Shown here in pieces: positions 26,703-35,531 of a DNA stretch of 63,437 bases (position 1 is the stretch's first letter; each line of letters starts with the position of its first letter). Made by a program: the position numbers and the translations under genes. The stretch comes from an uncultured Methylococcaceae bacterium. Lineage in GTDB: Bacteria > Pseudomonadota > Gammaproteobacteria > Methylococcales > Methylomonadaceae. The notes beneath the pieces are model-generated. The model had not been told where the DNA came from. It saw only the letters and a program-made list of their open reading frames with translations, and made no database searches. The stretch covers positions 1 through 63,437 of the forward strand of contig CAJAVP010000121.1 in assembly GCA_903945375.1 (NCBI GenBank). Reading direction: 5' to 3'.

Positions 26703-26834
26703 ATGGGGTTCATCTTAGATCTCACTTCAATGTTAAAAGAACCAGCTGGTATGGTTGGTGCGGTAGTTGTTATAGGTGCTGTTTATTTCTTAGCAAAATG
26801 GGTATTCGCTGAGCACCCAGACGACGAAAAATAA
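26703..26834 (+). CDS. Small single-pass membrane protein (43 aa)
   Basis: The 43-residue protein has one transmembrane helix (about 17-34: MVGAVVVIGAVYFLAKWVF) and an acidic tail ending EHPDDEK. GGTAGGA seven bases upstream of ATG 26703 gives a strong ribosome site and decides the start over ATG 26637. An intrinsic terminator follows directly, which supports an independent short transcript. Function unknown; homologues would have to be sought by context as well as sequence because of the size. Confidence 0.6.
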   Translation: MGFILDLTSMLKEPAGMVGAVVVIGAVYFLAKWVFAEHPDDEK

Positions 26835-26858
26835 GCTGTACGCAGGAATCGCTAAACG

Positions 26859-26907
26859 TAGAGCCACTATCAGCCTTAATTAAGTTGGTGGTGGCTTTAG
26901 TTTTTTA
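26859..26907 (+). terminator. Intrinsic terminator after the 43-aa gene
   Basis: AGAGCCACTATCAG pairs imperfectly (G-U pairs and mismatches) with TTGGTGGTGGCTTT, followed by AGTTTTTTAG. The stem and T run lie 25 bases past the stop codon. Confidence 0.6.
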
Positions 26908-26978
26908 GTTAGCTCAAACTTTTTATATCTTAATTCCACATTTATTTTATACTTTATACATTTGGACATTCGTTTAAA

Positions 26979-28886
26979 ATGTATAAACACCTCTTCTCTA
27001 AACTCAATTCTCTTTTACAAAAGAAAGTTCCTGCAACTGGTATTGGTTTATTCCGAATACTTTATGGATTAGTTACCTTACAGGAAATTATTTTTCTCGG
27101 TTATTTTAACCACTTAATATTCGATCCTATTCCGTACATTGATATGGAATTTCCTATGGTCACATTTTTCTTGTGCCTTTGGGGAATTATTGCAGGATTT
27201 ATTATTTTAGCTTATCGCTATCAATTTGCTGTTATCAGTAACTATATTTTCTGGATAGTTTTTGTCAATTTCACTTCCATGCAACGCGATTTTGATGGTG
27301 GTTTTGATTTATTCATGATTGGTCTTGGCTTCTTTTTGCTATTTATGCCTGGAGACAGCGCATTTTCAATCGACAATCTACGAAAAAAATTAAGTTCACC
27401 CATGACGCATTACCAACACTATCAGGCGGCAAATGTTTCGGTATTAGCGTATTATGTGCCAATTATTCTTTGTCTTGGTTTTCTGTATTTTGACTCCGCA
27501 ATCCATAAGTTATTTGCCGAACATTGGCGTAATGGCTTGGGGTCTTGGCTACCCGCCACACAGCCTTATTATGTTTCTGCGCTGGATATGTCCGTTTTTC
27601 TTAATAATGAGTTATTAGAAAAAACTATCGGCTATACCATTTTGGTTTTTCAATTCACGTTTATGTTCCTGTTTTGGCATCGATGTTGCCGAGTCATCTA
27701 TTTGTTGATTGGCATTGGTTTGCATCTTGGCATTACCTTATCCTTAAATATTTACCCTTTTGGTATGGGGATGCTGATATGTTACAGCTTACTCGTGCCA
27801 TTTAGCTGGTACCGTGCCATAGGACGAATTTTTACCTATAAGCAGCCCGTTTTGACCGTATTTTATGATCAGTTCTGCCCACTTTGTAACCGCACCGTAC
27901 TTATTCTTAATCATGTTGATATTTTTCAAGCGATTGAATTTAAAAATGCTCAAGAATACGCAAAGGATTATTCCGCTCTCGCAGCGATTACGCCAGAAAC
28001 CTTATTGACCGATTTGTATGCTGTAGATGCTCAGCAACGAGTCTATGCGGGTTTAGATACTTATATCCAGATTGGTATGAAGATGCGTTATTTAATGCCT
28101 ATCAGCTTACTTTTAAGTCTGCCTGGTATTTATCAGCTTGCCGCCCAAAATTATCGACGGATTGCAGAAGGTCGCAGACGCTTGGATCCGTGTGATACGC
28201 AATGTTTATTGCCCGCACAATGCCCAAAGGCGAGCTGGTATCAACAGATTTTTGAACAACTGGGTAGCCAAAAACCCAAATCGCTATCCAGAAAATTGAC
28301 CAAAATTCTTATAGCTATTGTTATTCTGCAATTAAATAGCACCATTCATTACGGTATTGTTTATCGGCTGCATATCGATCCTCATCAAAATCAATGGAGT
28401 GACATGCTGTCTAAGGGCAGTAATGCGCTTTTGGCACTCTCTCAGACCTTTTTGGGTATAGCACCCCATGCGCTCTATTTACATGACCATTTCGCGGGTT
28501 ATGATCGGATTATTGCGATTACATACACCGATCAAAATGGCGTTGAACAATGGCTGCCTTTTGTTAATGAGCAAGGTCGGTTATTAGCGCCAAATTGGGG
28601 CAGGGTGCATTCGATGTGGGCCAATATTGCGGTTACACCGACTATAAATAACGTGCGCTTACAAAAGTTTCTTATGAAGGTCACAGCATTTTGGGGCCCG
28701 AACATAGGTTTAGATATCAATAAAACGGTCTTCCATATTAAGCTAAAAAAGATTGATGCACCTTCGCACTGGGTATACAACCAATTACAGCTTAACTTTG
28801 CCGCCCCTTGGTCTACGATTGGAACAGTGACTTGGAATAATAATGTCATCAATTTCGATATACCTAAAGATATCAATTCCTTGTAA
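26979..28886 (+). CDS. HTTM-domain membrane protein fused to a DUF393 (DCC) thiol-disulfide domain
   Basis: The 635-residue protein has an N-terminal HTTM-type membrane region (about 15-285, multiple helices, starting TGIGLFRILYGLVTLQEI and including FDSAIHKLF and WRNGLGSWLP). HTTM domains are related to vitamin K-dependent gamma-carboxylase. Residues about 292-410 form a DUF393 domain with VFYDQFCPLCNRTV, the DxxCPxC thioredoxin-like site. A C-terminal periplasmic-looking region (about 445-635) follows another hydrophobic helix. Fusions of HTTM and DUF393 are known, but their substrate is not established. The ribosome site is weak (GGAC 11 bases upstream). It lies between two small membrane or lipoprotein genes with their own terminators. 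Confidence 0.8.
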   Translation: MYKHLFSKLNSLLQKKVPATGIGLFRILYGLVTLQEIIFLGYFNHLIFDPIPYIDMEFPMVTFFLCLWGIIAGFIILAYRYQFAVISNYIFWIVFVNFTSMQRDFDGGFDLFMIGLGFFLLFMPGDSAFSIDNLRKKLSSPMTHYQHYQAANVSVLAYYVPIILCLGFLYFDSAIHKLFAEHWRNGLGSWLPATQPYYVSALDMSVFLNNELLEKTIGYTILVFQFTFMFLFWHRCCRVIYLLIGIGLHLGITLSLNIYPFGMGMLICYSLLVPFSWYRAIGRIFTYKQPVLTVFYDQFCPLCNRTVLILNHVDIFQAIEFKNAQEYAKDYSALAAITPETLLTDLYAVDAQQRVYAGLDTYIQIGMKMRYLMPISLLLSLPGIYQLAAQNYRRIAEGRRRLDPCDTQCLLPAQCPKASWYQQIFEQLGSQKPKSLSRKLTKILIAIVILQLNSTIHYGIVYRLHIDPHQNQWSDMLSKGSNALLALSQTFLGIAPHALYLHDHFAGYDRIIAITYTDQNGVEQWLPFVNEQGRLLAPNWGRVHSMWANIAVTPTINNVRLQKFLMKVTAFWGPNIGLDINKTVFHIKLKKIDAPSHWVYNQLQLNFAAPWSTIGTVTWNNNVINFDIPKDINSL

Positions 28887-29012
28887 CCTTACTGTCACGG
28901 ATAATGACTTTAATTATTGCATCAGTATTCTAGTCATGATATAAATTCACTGTGCTTTCATTGATTGACGCACAATAAATAAAATAAGTTAAACCCTTTG
29001 GAGGATAATATT

Positions 29013-29126
29013 ATGAAGAAGATTGTAGCACTTTTGGCTATGGCATTAATGGTAGTTGGCTTATCTGGCTGTATGGATGATCCAGATGGTTCAAAGCAAA
29101 AAGTTTCTAGTTCAATCGAACTGTAA
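29013..29126 (+). CDS. Small lipoprotein (37 aa)
   Basis: ATG 29013 follows a strong ribosome site (GGAGG, 29000-29004). The product starts MKKIVALLAMALMVVG and has the lipobox LSGC (Cys20). The mature tail is short: MDDPDGSKQKVSSSIEL. Asp after Met at the +3 position may favour inner-membrane retention (inference). A perfect intrinsic terminator begins 17 bases after the stop, so it is an independent or last gene. Size and composition resemble entericidin-like small lipoproteins, but no specific family was recognised. Confidence 0.75.
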   Translation: MKKIVALLAMALMVVGLSGCMDDPDGSKQKVSSSIEL

Positions 29127-29142
29127 TTTAACGCTTTAAATC

Positions 29143-29175
29143 AAAAAACCCAGCTTTTTATAAGCTGGGTTTTTT
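29143..29175. terminator. Bidirectional intrinsic terminator
   Basis: AAAAAACCCAGCTT and AAGCTGGGTTTTTT form a perfect 14-bp inverted repeat around a 5-base loop, serving the rightward lipoprotein gene and the leftward rimO gene that ends at 29193. Confidence 0.92.
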
Positions 29176-29192
29176 GTGTTTTGAGAGTCTAA

Positions 29193-30506
29193 TTAAATCA
29201 AACGTCCCCACAAATCATACTCGTCCGCTTCTTCAATTTCTACCTCAACAAAATCCCCCACGTTTAAATGAGTCGCTCCATCAATAAAGACTTGACCATC
29301 TATTTCAGGTGCGTCGGCCTTGCTTCTGGCGACCGCGCCTTCTTCAACCACTTCGTCAATCAATACGGTTACAATGTTACCGACGCGTTGTTGTAAACGA
29401 TTTGCGCTAATCACTGCTTGATGTGCCATAAAACGGGTTAGGCGTTCTTGTTTGATTGCTTCAGGAATTGCCCCGGGCAAGTCATTAGCAGCCGCACCTT
29501 TTACGGGCGAATAGGCAAAACAACCTACACGATCGAGCTGAGCCTCACTGAGAAAGGCCAATAATTCGTCGAATTCCTGCTCTGTTTCCCCAGGAAAACC
29601 GACAATAAAGGTACTGCGTAAGGTGATATCTGGACAGATTTCCCGCCAAGCTCGTATGCGTTCCAAATTATTTTGAGTTGCCGCAGGTCGCTTCATTTGT
29701 TTTAAAATGCGGCTATTGGCATGTTGGAAAGGAATATCCAAATACGGCAAAATTTTCCCATCCGCCATCAGCGGAATAAGCTCATCAACATGTGGATAAG
29801 GGTAGACATAGTGCATACGCACCCAAATACCCAAGTCACCTAATTCTTTGGCTAACTCATAAAATCGAGTCTTTACTTCAATATTTTTCCAAGTACGGCT
29901 TTGATATTTCAAATCTAAGCCATAGGCACTGGTATCTTGAGAAACAACGAGTAATTCTTTAACCCCAGCGTTACGCAGTTGTTCCGCTTCCCATAGTACC
30001 TGATCAATAGGTCGACTCACTAAATCACCACGCAGAGAGGGAATAATGCAGAATGTACAGCGATGATTGCAACCCTCAGCGATTTTTAAATACGCATAGT
30101 GTTTTGGTGTTAATTTGATGCCATGAGGTGGCACTAAGCTGGTAAATGGATCATGTCGGGGTGGCAAATGCTCATGAACTGAGGCGACGACTTCTTCCAG
30201 CGCGTGAGCGCCTGTGACTTTTAAAACTTGGGGATGGCGCTCGCGTATTTCGGCTTCTCGGCTACCTAAACAGCCGGTTACAATGACTTTGCCATTTTCG
30301 GCAAGCGCTTCACCGATACTATCTAATGATTCTTCAACGGCTGCATCGATAAATCCACAAGTATTGACTACAACAAGGTCTGCATCTTGATAGGTGGAAG
30401 AAATGTTATAGCCTTCGGAGCGAAGCTGGGTCAAAATTCTCTCGCTATCGACCAAGGCTTTGGGGCAGCCTAGGCTGATAAAGCCAACGGTTGGTATGTG
30501 TGTCAT
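29193..30506 (-). CDS. rimO: Ribosomal protein uS12 methylthiotransferase
   Basis: The 437-residue radical-SAM enzyme adds a methylthio group to an aspartate of ribosomal protein S12. It has the N-terminal MTTase domain with cysteines in [25 protein letters not shown] and VTGCLGSRE. The radical-SAM motif [11 protein letters not shown] (about 147-157) follows, and a C-terminal TRAM domain ([10 protein letters not shown] to [13 protein letters not shown]). The [13 protein letters not shown] segment is characteristic of RimO as opposed to MiaB. It lies downstream of gmk on the same strand. Confidence 0.97.
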   Translation of the reverse strand: MTHIPTVGFISLGCPKALVDSERILTQLRSEGYNISSTYQDADLVVVNTCGFIDAAVEESLDSIGEALAENGKVIVTGCLGSREAEIRERHPQVLKVTGAHALEEVVASVHEHLPPRHDPFTSLVPPHGIKLTPKHYAYLKIAEGCNHRCTFCIIPSLRGDLVSRPIDQVLWEAEQLRNAGVKELLVVSQDTSAYGLDLKYQSRTWKNIEVKTRFYELAKELGDLGIWVRMHYVYPYPHVDELIPLMADGKILPYLDIPFQHANSRILKQMKRPAATQNNLERIRAWREICPDITLRSTFIVGFPGETEQEFDELLAFLSEAQLDRVGCFAYSPVKGAAANDLPGAIPEAIKQERLTRFMAHQAVISANRLQQRVGNIVTVLIDEVVEEGAVARSKADAPEIDGQVFIDGATHLNVGDFVEVEIEEADEYDLWGRLI

Positions 30507-30541
30507 AGCGTATAAAAAAATAAAAGGTTAGGGCAAATCAC

Positions 30542-31156
30542 TTAGGCGATTAAGGATGTCAGCAAGGGTTTAAGTTGAATTTGTTGTCGGTGACGGGTTA
30601 AACGGTGGCTGATAATGATGCTTTTCAGCTCGGTAAGCGCATTCTCAAATACATCATTGACTATCAGATAATCAAATTCTTCAAAGTGGCGCATTTCCGC
30701 AACGGCATCTAACATGCGACGCTCAATAATCTGTTCATCATCTTGTCCTCGGTCAGTCAGTCGCTTATGTAAAACGGCAATTGAGGGCGGTAAAATGAAG
30801 ATGGATAGGCTATCGGGAATGATTTGTTTAATTTGTTGGGCGCCTTGCCAGTCAATTTCTAGGATGACATCCAACCCCTGACTTAAGTTTTCTTCAACGG
30901 TTTGTTTGGCGGTGCCATAAAAATTATCAAATACTTGGGCATGTTCAAGAAATGCGTGTTGCTTGAGCATGGCTTGAAATTCAGGTATGGTCACAAAAAA
31001 ATAATCCTGTCCCTGTATCTCACCCGGTCGCATGGCACGGGTTGTATGAGAAATAGAAACTGAGACGTGTGCAGTTTGCATCAGTAACTGTTTGACTAAA
31101 CTGGTTTTGCCTGCGCCGGAGGGAGCAGAAATGATATAAAGTTTACCTATTGTCAT
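30542..31156 (-). CDS. gmk: Guanylate kinase
   Basis: The 204-residue enzyme phosphorylates GMP to GDP. The P-loop SAPSGAGKTSLVKQL (about 9-23) and the GMP-binding segment ISHTTRAMRPGEIQGQDYFF (about 35-54) are intact, as is DVILEIDWQGAQQI. Length is normal for the family. It is followed by rimO after 35 bases and preceded by queC. Confidence 0.97.
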   Translation of the reverse strand: MTIGKLYIISAPSGAGKTSLVKQLLMQTAHVSVSISHTTRAMRPGEIQGQDYFFVTIPEFQAMLKQHAFLEHAQVFDNFYGTAKQTVEENLSQGLDVILEIDWQGAQQIKQIIPDSLSIFILPPSIAVLHKRLTDRGQDDEQIIERRMLDAVAEMRHFEEFDYLIVNDVFENALTELKSIIISHRLTRHRQQIQLKPLLTSLIA

Positions 31157-31227
31157 TATTATAAAATATATAAAATTCAGAAAAGTTTTGGTAACACTGG
31201 CTAAACAAGCCAGAATAGATAATCTGT

Positions 31228-31902
31228 TTAGGACGCATACAGCGTGGGGTCTTTAATGCCGGCATCTAAAAACCCCGTTTTTCTTAAACGGCAGGCATCA
31301 CAAACGCCACAGGCTTCGCCTTGCGCGTTGGCCGAATAACAGGAGACCGTTTGTTGATACTCGACACCCAATGCCACCCCGGTTTTTATAATATCGGCTT
31401 TTGTTAAAGTCATTAATGGGGTGTGAATCGTAATCGTCTGACCTTCGACACCGGCCTTGGTCGCCAGATTAGCCAATTGTTGAAACGCCTCAATAAATTG
31501 CGGTCGACAATCGGGATAGCCTGAATAATCGACCGCATTAACGCCAATAAAAATATCTTGTGAGTGAATGACTTCTGCCCAACCTAAGGCAAAAGATAAA
31601 AATATTGTGTTTCTTGCCGGTACATAGGTCACGGGAATCCCAGCTTGTAGGCTATTGGGTACGGCAATTTGGCTATCAGTCAAAGCCGAACCGCCGATTG
31701 AATCCAAGCCAAGCTTAATGATTTTATGCGCTTCGACTTGATAGGCTTTAGCTATTTGTGCAGCGGCGATGAGTTCTGCATTATGTCGTTGACCATAATC
31801 AAAGCTTAAGGCATAACACTGAAATCCTTGTTGCTTGGCTAAGGCAAGCACGGTTATGGAGTCTAAGCCGCCGGAGAGTAAAACAATGGCTTTTTTTTGC
31901 AT
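31228..31902 (-). CDS. queC: 7-cyano-7-deazaguanine synthase
   Basis: The 224-residue enzyme makes preQ0 from 7-carboxy-7-deazaguanine with ammonia and ATP. The PP-loop [15 protein letters not shown] (about 8-22) and the zinc-binding cysteines in [20 protein letters not shown] near the C terminus are present. It lies 8 bases after queE, which makes its substrate, so the pair acts in sequence in queuosine precursor synthesis. Both are downstream of the tol-pal genes. Confidence 0.97.
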   Translation of the reverse strand: MQKKAIVLLSGGLDSITVLALAKQQGFQCYALSFDYGQRHNAELIAAAQIAKAYQVEAHKIIKLGLDSIGGSALTDSQIAVPNSLQAGIPVTYVPARNTIFLSFALGWAEVIHSQDIFIGVNAVDYSGYPDCRPQFIEAFQQLANLATKAGVEGQTITIHTPLMTLTKADIIKTGVALGVEYQQTVSCYSANAQGEACGVCDACRLRKTGFLDAGIKDPTLYAS

Positions 31903-31910
31903 GATGATCG

Positions 31911-32558
31911 CTATTTACCTTGGGCATCATGCCAAAGCAGTTTATGAAGTTGAATTTGAAAACGAACCGGTAGCTGGTCTTGAAGGATTTTTTCTGCCAG
32001 TTCAGTGGGATTTTGCTTGCCCATGACAGGGGAAAATAAAATCTCGCAAACGCTGGGTAAATGGTATTGAGACAGTAAGGTCTTTGACCATGCGTAATCT
32101 TCGTCATCCGCAATGACAAACTTGATTTGATCCTTAGGGTTTAGATGCGAGATGTTGTCATAACGATTTTTATCCAGCTCGCCTGAACTAGGTGTTTTAA
32201 AGTCCATGACTTTGACAACCCGAGGATCAACGGCTGCGACATCGAGTGCGCCGCTGGTTTCTAGCGATACAAAATACCCTTGGTCGAGCAACTGACACAT
32301 TAAATCAAGACAACCCGGTTGTGCCAAAGGCTCGCCACCAGTCACGGTAACATATCGACAAGCGTACTGTTTGACCTCGTCGAGGAGGTTGCTTATGCTG
32401 CGCTTTTTTCCACCCGTGAACGCATAAGCCGTATCGCAATAGACACATCTTAACGGACAGCCGGTGAGGCGAATAAACACCGTTGGCAAGCCGACCGTGT
32501 TGGATTCACCTTGCAGGGAATAAAAAACTTCTGTGATACGCAAAGAGTCCAGAATCAA
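31911..32558 (-). CDS. queE: 7-carboxy-7-deazaguanine synthase
   Basis: The 215-residue radical-SAM enzyme has the substrate-side segment [20 protein letters not shown] (about 10-29), then the cluster cysteines in [15 protein letters not shown] (about 33-47). [13 protein letters not shown] follows (about 71). It converts carboxy-tetrahydropterin to 7-carboxy-7-deazaguanine. The start directly abuts the cpoB stop, indicating co-transcription with the tol-pal cluster. Confidence 0.96.
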   Translation of the reverse strand: MILDSLRITEVFYSLQGESNTVGLPTVFIRLTGCPLRCVYCDTAYAFTGGKKRSISNLLDEVKQYACRYVTVTGGEPLAQPGCLDLMCQLLDQGYFVSLETSGALDVAAVDPRVVKVMDFKTPSSGELDKNRYDNISHLNPKDQIKFVIADDEDYAWSKTLLSQYHLPSVCEILFSPVMGKQNPTELAEKILQDQLPVRFQIQLHKLLWHDAQGK

Positions 32559-33446
32559 TTACTGATTACCGCCATTCAGTATGAGCAGTTTCTTAACCGC
32601 CAAATGAGCCGCCGGTGAGTCAGGATACTCCGTGCTGACTCGTGTGAGGTATTCACGAGCTTTGTCGGTGTTTTTAAAATCCATCTCGACGTAGCCTAGC
32701 TTTAACAAGGAATCAGGCAATTTGGGGCTATTTGGATATTTTTCTAAAACCTCAGAAAAAGCTTTTCTAGCCGACTCATTATCTTGTTTTACACGATAGG
32801 CTTCGCCTAGCCAATATTGTGCATTGCCGGCTAAGCCACCGCTTGGATATTTACTCACGTAAGCTTGCAAATCATTGATGGCCTGATCGGTATGACCGTT
32901 TCTCAGCGCAATATAGGCTTGTTGATATTCCTGATTTTCAGCCTCAGAAACCGCTGGCATTTTAACTTTAGGTTGTGCCGCAGGTTTATCTGCTACGGGT
33001 GCAGCGGGTGGATTAGGTGAGCCGATGTCGGCATCAATTGGGCGCGGCTTTTGTTCAACGCTAGGCTCTGGCTCAGCGGCGGCTGGCGGAGGCGTAGAAC
33101 TCTCTTGGGCGGTCTGTGGACTGCTTTCTGATTTGCCCTCAAACCGTTGTATGCGATCATCAAAATCGGAATACATTGTGGATTGACGTTTTTTGAGTTC
33201 AGCAATCAAATTAGCCTGCTCCTCCACTCGACCGGTTAATTGCTGAACATCCGCTTGTAATTGCTCTATACGTGCCGTAATTTCCAGCAGTGTATTGGTT
33301 GATGAGGAAGGCGTTGCGGCAATAATCGAATTGGCCGGTGCAGCGGATGCCGGATAAGCCGAATTGTCAATGACTTCTGGTAGCGCAAACGCGGTAACCG
33401 GAAGACATCCAATCGTGCATAACAAAACAGCGGAACGTAGCTTCAT
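32559..33446 (-). CDS. cpoB: Cell division coordinator CpoB (YbgF)
   Basis: The 295-residue periplasmic protein has a signal peptide (about 1-22), a coiled coil (about 52-95: ARIEQLQADVQQLTGRVEEQ), and a Pro/Ala-rich linker (about 110-165). C-terminal TPR repeats follow (about 170-290: AYIALRNGHTDQAINDLQAY, NAQYWLGEAYRVKQDN, PDSLLKLGYVEMDF). CpoB binds TolA and couples peptidoglycan synthesis to outer-membrane constriction. The linker is longer and more Ala/Pro-rich than in E. coli. It follows pal with no gap. Confidence 0.95.
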   Translation of the reverse strand: MKLRSAVLLCTIGCLPVTAFALPEVIDNSAYPASAAPANSIIAATPSSSTNTLLEITARIEQLQADVQQLTGRVEEQANLIAELKKRQSTMYSDFDDRIQRFEGKSESSPQTAQESSTPPPAAAEPEPSVEQKPRPIDADIGSPNPPAAPVADKPAAQPKVKMPAVSEAENQEYQQAYIALRNGHTDQAINDLQAYVSKYPSGGLAGNAQYWLGEAYRVKQDNESARKAFSEVLEKYPNSPKLPDSLLKLGYVEMDFKNTDKAREYLTRVSTEYPDSPAAHLAVKKLLILNGGNQ

Positions 33447-34040
33447 TTATCGACCTTGGTAATCAATCTCGACACGACGATTTAATTCCCATGCCGCCTC
33501 ATCATTACCCAGCGCGGCAGGTTTTTCTTCACCGTAACTGACAATACCAATTTGACTTTCAGACACGCCCTGGATTTTCATCATACTGGCAACAGATTTT
33601 GCACGTTGCTCACCTAATCCAACATTGTATTCCCGCGAGCCGCGTTCATCACCGTGACCTTCCAGCGTAATATGTTGCGAAGGATTAGCCAGCAAATATT
33701 GTGCATGTGCCGCCACGACGGGTACAAAGTCTTGTTGTACTTGGCTACTATCCAGCGTGAAGTAAATGGTACGTTTTGATAGTGGATTATTAGGGTCGCT
33801 AAACTCAGGGCCTAAACTGTTTGCGCCGCCGCCAGTGCGACCGTACATGCCAGAGCCACCCATTTCTGAGCCATTAAAACCGGCACTATTGTTTAAGCCA
33901 TTGGTTGACGCATCATTGATGCCGTTAGTGCCAGCTTTACTGCCGTCTAATAAATTAGGGTCTTTTTCTTCTGTATCAGCACAGGCGCTTAAAAAAAGCG
34001 TACAGATGGCTAATGCCAAAGCGGTTTTATTCAATTTCAT
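33447..34040 (-). CDS. pal: Peptidoglycan-associated lipoprotein
   Basis: The 197-residue protein has a lipoprotein signal with lipobox LSAC (Cys20), a Gly/Asn-rich spacer (about 25-85), and an OmpA-like peptidoglycan-binding domain. That domain includes LEGHGDERGSREYNVGLGEQ (about 124-143) and RAKSVASMMKIQGV, ending NRRVEIDY. It anchors the outer membrane to the wall and binds TolB. The spacer is longer than in E. coli Pal. Position between tolB and cpoB is canonical. Confidence 0.97.
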   Translation of the reverse strand: MKLNKTALALAICTLFLSACADTEEKDPNLLDGSKAGTNGINDASTNGLNNSAGFNGSEMGGSGMYGRTGGGANSLGPEFSDPNNPLSKRTIYFTLDSSQVQQDFVPVVAAHAQYLLANPSQHITLEGHGDERGSREYNVGLGEQRAKSVASMMKIQGVSESQIGIVSYGEEKPAALGNDEAAWELNRRVEIDYQGR

Positions 34041-34121
34041 TATAAATTTCCAAAGACAAGTGGTTAATAAAAACGGTTTTACTCTACATAAATAGATGGG
34101 CTGTCAGGTATTTTTTGCTAA

Positions 34122-35387
34122 CTAGGGTGACCATGCGGGTTCACGCACTTCACCGCTGTTAAATACCAGTTTTTGTTGCATTTTACCATCTAATGACACG
34201 GCCGATAAGAAGCCGGTGCGACCTTTTTTCGAGGCATACAAAATCATGCTGCCATTAGGGGCAAAACTAGGGGATTCATCTGATGGCCCTGAGGTTAATA
34301 CGTTAATGGCTTTCGTTGCCATATCCATAATCGCGATACGATAACCGCCACCGCTGCCGTGCACCATAACAATATTTCGACCGTCTGATGAAAAACTGCC
34401 TCGGGCATTATAATCGCCGGTAAAGGTTAATCTTTTTTCAGTACCGCCTTGACTAGATACCATATAAATTTGTGGTTTACCGCCTCGATCAGACGTGAAG
34501 ATAATGCTGCTGCCATCCGGTGACCACGACGGCTCAGTATCAATCGCCATATTTTTGGTCAATTTAGATAAGGAGCGACTGGCTAGATTCAAAACATAAA
34601 TATCAGGGCTACCGTCTTTAGATAAGGTTAATGCTAAGCGTGTGCCGTCAGGAGACCACGACGGTGCGCCATTAATGCCGGGAAATTCGGCAACGCGTTC
34701 GCGTTGACCGGTCGCCAAGGTTTGTACATAAATTGCTGCAGATTTTCTTTCAAATGAGACATAGGCAATACGCTTGCCATCAGGTGACCACGATGGGGAC
34801 ATCAAAGGCTCAGGTGAGCCGGCGATCGTTTGTGGGTTAAAACCGTCTGCATCAGCAACTTGTAACTGATGATTAGCCGAACCGCTACTGGTGATATAAG
34901 CAATGCGACCGCTGAAAGCCCCTTTTTTGCCCGTTAGTTTTTCAAAAATCAAATCGCTAATGTGATGAGCGGTACGGCGCAAGTCGGCTTCTGACGATGC
35001 CATTTTATAACCTAATAATTGACCATTTTTATAAACATCCAATAATTGAAATTGAACATCGTACTGACCACCGCTGTTATTCACTTTGCCAACGACCATG
35101 TAATTCTGGTTTAAGGCTTGCCATTCTTTAAAATTGACTTCTTGTGAGGTGCTTGGGCGATTGGGCATAGCGTGTTGCGCCAGCATTTTAAAATAGCCGC
35201 TGCGTTCTAAATCGGCATTGACCACCGCGCTGATGTCAACAGGTGCTCCGGATGAGGCAAAAGGTACAACCGCTACGGGTAGTGCACTTTCTACGCCTTC
35301 CGTTATTTCAATTGTTAATGCAGCAAACGTCATTGGCGTATAGATACAACACCATGCGATCAATAATAAATTTCTTAAAAAAACCAT
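34122..35387 (-). CDS. tolB: Tol-Pal system protein TolB
   Basis: The 421-residue periplasmic protein has a signal peptide (about 1-22), an N-terminal alpha/beta domain (about 25-160), and a six-bladed beta-propeller. Its repeats include [49 protein letters not shown] and [17 protein letters not shown]. TolB bridges Pal and TolA. Length is normal. A 144-base gap separates it from tolA and an 81-base gap from pal; no clear terminator was seen in either. Confidence 0.97.
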   Translation of the reverse strand: MVFLRNLLLIAWCCIYTPMTFAALTIEITEGVESALPVAVVPFASSGAPVDISAVVNADLERSGYFKMLAQHAMPNRPSTSQEVNFKEWQALNQNYMVVGKVNNSGGQYDVQFQLLDVYKNGQLLGYKMASSEADLRRTAHHISDLIFEKLTGKKGAFSGRIAYITSSGSANHQLQVADADGFNPQTIAGSPEPLMSPSWSPDGKRIAYVSFERKSAAIYVQTLATGQRERVAEFPGINGAPSWSPDGTRLALTLSKDGSPDIYVLNLASRSLSKLTKNMAIDTEPSWSPDGSSIIFTSDRGGKPQIYMVSSQGGTEKRLTFTGDYNARGSFSSDGRNIVMVHGSGGGYRIAIMDMATKAINVLTSGPSDESPSFAPNGSMILYASKKGRTGFLSAVSLDGKMQQKLVFNSGEVREPAWSP

Positions 35388-35531
35388 GATAGTTACCTTT
35401 AGTAGCTCGGCGATGATAAATCAGTAATAGTTAATGCGTGTCGTGAGAGTTCTATTATACCCAAGCTCTAGCAAGAGGAGGCGGGTTTGGGCAATTGAGT
35501 GTTTTGCAAACACACAGAAAATCTAAAACGA

